A stretch of DNA of 25,031 nucleotides from Chthoniobacter flavus (GTDB lineage Bacteria > Verrucomicrobiota > Verrucomicrobiia > Chthoniobacterales > Terrimicrobiaceae), in the NCBI GenBank assembly GCA_945903555.1, contig CAMDOJ010000008.1:1-25031 (forward strand). Direction: 5' to 3'. The translations under genes were made by a program, and so were the position numbers. Shown here one piece after another: positions 23,011-25,031 of the stretch (positions are counted from its first letter, which is position 1; every line of letters begins with the position of its first letter). The notes beneath the pieces were generated by a model. It searched no databases and was not told the DNA's origin. It was given only the letters and a program-made list of their open reading frames with translations.

Positions 23011-23123
23011 GAAGTTAGCAACTTGAATGCCTGCCGCACGCCTCGGCAAGAACGGATTTTTTGAGTGCGACACTTGCAAATTCCTTGTGGCATCTATCCT
23101 ATGAGTGGCCTAATCTCTTTTAT

Positions 23124-23813
23124 ATGAATTCTCCTTATTCCATGCCGGTGAGTGAACTCTCCGCAGACGCGAGAGGGTCTTTCTTAATTCGCACCTATTC
23201 CCACCTCGCCTTGGCGATTGTTTTGTTTGTGGGTCTGGAGGTTTGGTTTTTCAATAGCGGTATCGCGGGAGCGATTGTGGGCGTCTTCTCGAGTGTTTCT
23301 TGGCTACTCGTCCTTGGCGGATTTATGATCTTGTCCTGGTTGGCCACGTTCCTTTCCCAACCCAGCCTCTCGCGCCCTGTTCAATATGGGGGGCTGATTT
23401 TTTACGTTCTTTTACAAGCTATTATTACCGTTCCTCTGCTTGCGGTGGCGAATCAATCCGCTCCCGGAACCATTGCCAGCGCCGCTCAAGCGACGCTTGG
23501 TGGATTTTTCCTTCTAACAGGTGTCGTCGTTGTGACGCGCAAAGATTTCTCCTTCATTCGCACTTTCCTCATCTGGGGCGGGCTTCTTGGGCTCGCGACC
23601 GTGGTGTGCGCGACTCTCTTTCACTTTGATCTCGGAACATGGTTCTCTGTGGCCATGGTCGTTCTGGCTGGGGGCTCGATGCTCTACACCACGTCGTCGA
23701 TCATGCGCGACTACCCTGAGAATGCCGACATCGCTGCGGCGACCCAGCTTTTTGCCGCCGTGGCACTCATGTTCTGGTATGTGCTTCGCCTCTTCATGGG
23801 CTCCCGTCGCTAA
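23124..23813 (+). CDS. Bax inhibitor-1 / YccA-like integral membrane protein
   Basis: A 229-aa protein with about seven transmembrane helices, of the BI-1 (TMBIM, PF01027) family. Family traits are the N-terminal RTYSHLALAIVLFVGLEV helix, a GGFFLLTGVVVVTRKDFSFI segment, and SSIMRDYP near the sixth helix, where the DYP tripeptide resembles the family's conserved aspartate region, followed by ATQLFAAVALMFWYVLRLFM. Members conduct Ca2+/H+ or interact with the FtsH protease (YccA); which applies here is unknown. ATG 23124 was chosen; ATG 23142 (MPVSEL) is possible. It converges on the small secreted protein gene 18 bp away. Confidence 0.88.
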   Translation: MNSPYSMPVSELSADARGSFLIRTYSHLALAIVLFVGLEVWFFNSGIAGAIVGVFSSVSWLLVLGGFMILSWLATFLSQPSLSRPVQYGGLIFYVLLQAIITVPLLAVANQSAPGTIASAAQATLGGFFLLTGVVVVTRKDFSFIRTFLIWGGLLGLATVVCATLFHFDLGTWFSVAMVVLAGGSMLYTTSSIMRDYPENADIAAATQLFAAVALMFWYVLRLFMGSRR

Positions 23814-23833
23814 ATCAGCCGAGCGGTTTTTTT
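23808..23833 (+). terminator. Weak intrinsic terminator after the BI-1-like gene
   Basis: CGCT (23808-23811) can pair with AGCG (23822-23825), followed by G and seven Ts (23827-23833). The stem is short and includes the stop region, so this is a tentative call supported mainly by the T-run between convergent genes. Confidence 0.3.
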
Positions 23834-24227
23834 AAAATTGCTGGAACGTCATCGCGCCTGCGGCGGGCAGGTATTGGTTTGGTTTCGGACTCTTTTCAAG
23901 GTAGGCCACTTTTTTGTCTCCTTGCTTGAGGATAGGCACCCGACCGGGGCCCGCCCAGCCTGTGGGGCGATCCACGACCGCATAGATGATCGTGATGACA
24001 GATCCTTCGCTAATGCCGGTGGACGAGCGGAACGCCTTTTCCACACGGGCCGTGAGCGTGATTTTTGTCTCGTTAGCGGCTTCATTAGGCTGGATATCTG
24101 CGCGCAGGATTTCGACCTCAAAAAAATCGGAGGCCTTAGCTTGCATCGCCTCATAAGCCGAAGGGGGAAGTTCTGCCATGAGGGGCGCGGTGAGGATGAG
24201 GACGAAGGCTAGAATGGAGCGACGCAT
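23832..24227 (-). CDS. Small secreted hypothetical protein
   Basis: The function is not recognised. A 131-aa protein with a classical signal peptide: MRRSILAFVLILTAPLMA, with cleavage likely after the LMA (about residue 18). The mature part is about 113 residues and mostly beta-rich: FFEVEILRADIQPNE, TKITLTARVEKAFRS, SVITIIYAVVDRP, then GPGRVPILKQGDKKVAYLEK. An alternating strand pattern with VEKAFRSSTGISEG suggests a small sandwich or OB-like domain; similar wording occurs in secreted proteins that limit metalloprotease-like domains, but I would not assign one. ATG 24227 was chosen over 24281 because it starts the signal peptide. Confidence 0.7.
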   Translation of the reverse strand: MRRSILAFVLILTAPLMAELPPSAYEAMQAKASDFFEVEILRADIQPNEAANETKITLTARVEKAFRSSTGISEGSVITIIYAVVDRPTGWAGPGRVPILKQGDKKVAYLEKSPKPNQYLPAAGAMTFQQF

Positions 24228-24274
24228 TCGCCTTTTTTGTCCTGCCAACCAGCCGGGGGCAAGCAAATGAGGTG

Positions 24275-24427
24275 ATGGCACGGCATCTTTCCGTGAGGGG
24301 TACTGTCTATTCTATGCTCAGGGCGAAGAGGGGGCGGATCGTCTCGAATGGGAGGAATTTTTCGAAAAGCTGCATCTCGGATTGCGAAATGAGGAAGTCT
24401 CAGACACTCTTCGTGGCGTGGGTATGA
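24275..24427 (+). other. Unresolved reading frames directly upstream of cdsA
   Basis: Two frames compete. An ATG at 24275 opens a 50-codon basic ORF (MARHLSVRGTVYSMLRAKR...) whose TGA (24425-24427) overlaps the cdsA ATG as ATGA. Meanwhile the cdsA frame itself is open back to a TGA at 24268-24270 and reads like protein (GADRLEWEEFFEKLHLGLR) but offers no ATG or GTG before GTG 24418, only a TTG at 24382. It could be a small coupled gene, an N-terminal extension, or a decayed gene. Confidence 0.3.
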
Positions 24428-25031
24428 CACAGACGCGCCTGACATTTATTTTACGCTTGGGAAGCACACTGGTGCTGTGGGCGCTGATGCTCTCCACTGT
24501 ATTTGCGGGATATGAGTTTGGGTTTTTGGCGTTGCTGGGGATCATGGCACTGCGGGCGCTTTGGGAATATTTTCGAATGCTGGAAAGCGATGGAATCGGC
24601 GTCTTCACAATCACTGGTCTGACCTGCGCTGCGGCACTTCTCTTTGGTGGATTTTATATCATCAAATCCCATGGCCCAGCGAATTGCTACGACTTTGAAT
24701 TGCTTGTACTCGTCTTGTTTCTGATGACAATTTTTGCACGTCAGATGTTCCGCGGGGCAGAAAACGATCCGCTGCGGGCGATGAGTTACACGGTCTTCGG
24801 GCTGCTTTATATCCCGTGGCTGTTCAGCTTTCTCACGAAGATCATCTACCTGACACCGACCCTAGAAAATGCTCAAACCACGGGGCAATATTACGTTTTG
24901 TATCTCGTCGCCGTGACGAAGTTCAGCGATATGGGGGCCTACGTCTTCGGGAGTCTTTTTGGAAAAACGCCGTTCGCTCCGCATATTAGTCCCAAAAAAA
25001 CGTGGGAGGGATTTTTCGGTGCGTTGTTCTC
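24424..25031 (+). CDS. cdsA: Phosphatidate cytidylyltransferase, N-terminal part (cut by window edge)
   Basis: Makes CDP-diacylglycerol from phosphatidate and CTP in the inner membrane. About 202 codons are visible, running off the right edge. Several hydrophobic helices precede the diagnostic segment TKFSDMGAYVFGSLFGKTPF and PHISPKKTWEGFFGA, which matches the CdsA region just before the C-terminal signature. The missing part should hold the K-D-x(n)-HGG-x-D-R signature. The start is ATG 24424; it has no clear Shine-Dalgarno, and the frame remains open upstream, so the N-terminus is uncertain. It usually follows uppS, which is absent here. Together with plsC it covers two consecutive steps of phospholipid synthesis in this window. 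Confidence 0.88.
   Translation, partial: MTQTRLTFILRLGSTLVLWALMLSTVFAGYEFGFLALLGIMALRALWEYFRMLESDGIGVFTITGLTCAAALLFGGFYIIKSHGPANCYDFELLVLVLFLMTIFARQMFRGAENDPLRAMSYTVFGLLYIPWLFSFLTKIIYLTPTLENAQTTGQYYVLYLVAVTKFSDMGAYVFGSLFGKTPFAPHISPKKTWEGFFGALF

Overview
This window looks like a chromosomal housekeeping segment from a member of the Verrucomicrobiota (PVC group). The reasons are a Gre-type transcript cleavage factor with a very long N-terminal extension, a cytochrome-c-assembly-like membrane protein in front of hemA and hemC, a divergent DXS, and several small secreted or hypothetical proteins of a kind I associate with that phylum. The assignment comes from protein resemblance and gene order read by eye; no database search was possible. 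No tRNA, rRNA, insertion sequence, prophage, CRISPR array or defence system is visible. The longest gene-free stretches are about 200 bp (18762-18969 and 24228-24423).

Layout. The left edge (1-353, minus) holds the start of a Nudix-family gene, divergent from a plus-strand block: the long Gre factor, then ccsA/hemX-like, hemA and hemC, coupled by ATGA overlaps, then a small membrane-anchored hypothetical. Next comes a very compact minus-strand array transcribed from about 16660 down to 6127. In transcription order it encodes a lipoprotein, TyrA, AroA, cytidylate kinase, a PlsC acyltransferase, a 51-residue membrane peptide, a hypothetical protein, a LysM protein, AccA, an LptF/LptG-type permease, an alpha/beta-hydrolase-fold protein, an M16 peptidase and a HAD phosphatase. 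A small zinc-ribbon protein follows behind its own possible promoter. Many joints are 4-nt stop/start overlaps. An AI-2E family permease and a ParA ATPase (17961-18761) precede this array on the same strand.

From 18906 a strong sigma70-like promoter drives rpsU (bS21) and a closely linked NAD-dependent epimerase-like gene on the plus strand. These converge on the minus-strand set rph, xseB and dxs. A Bax inhibitor-1-like membrane protein (plus) and a small secreted protein (minus) follow, and the right edge cuts through cdsA.

How the genes fit together: tetrapyrrole synthesis (hemA, hemC), aromatic amino acids (tyrA, aroA), envelope and phospholipid supply (accA, plsC, cdsA, lptF/G), isoprenoids (dxs), and nucleic-acid upkeep (cmk, rph, xseB, greA-like, rpsU). 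I see no obviously new multi-gene system. The unusual points are local: two likely non-catalytic members of enzyme families (an alpha/beta hydrolase lacking its nucleophile and a cysteine-free L,D-transpeptidase-like domain), C-terminally short HemA and HemC, a tiny operonic membrane peptide, tandem hairpins after rph, and an unresolved reading frame in front of cdsA.
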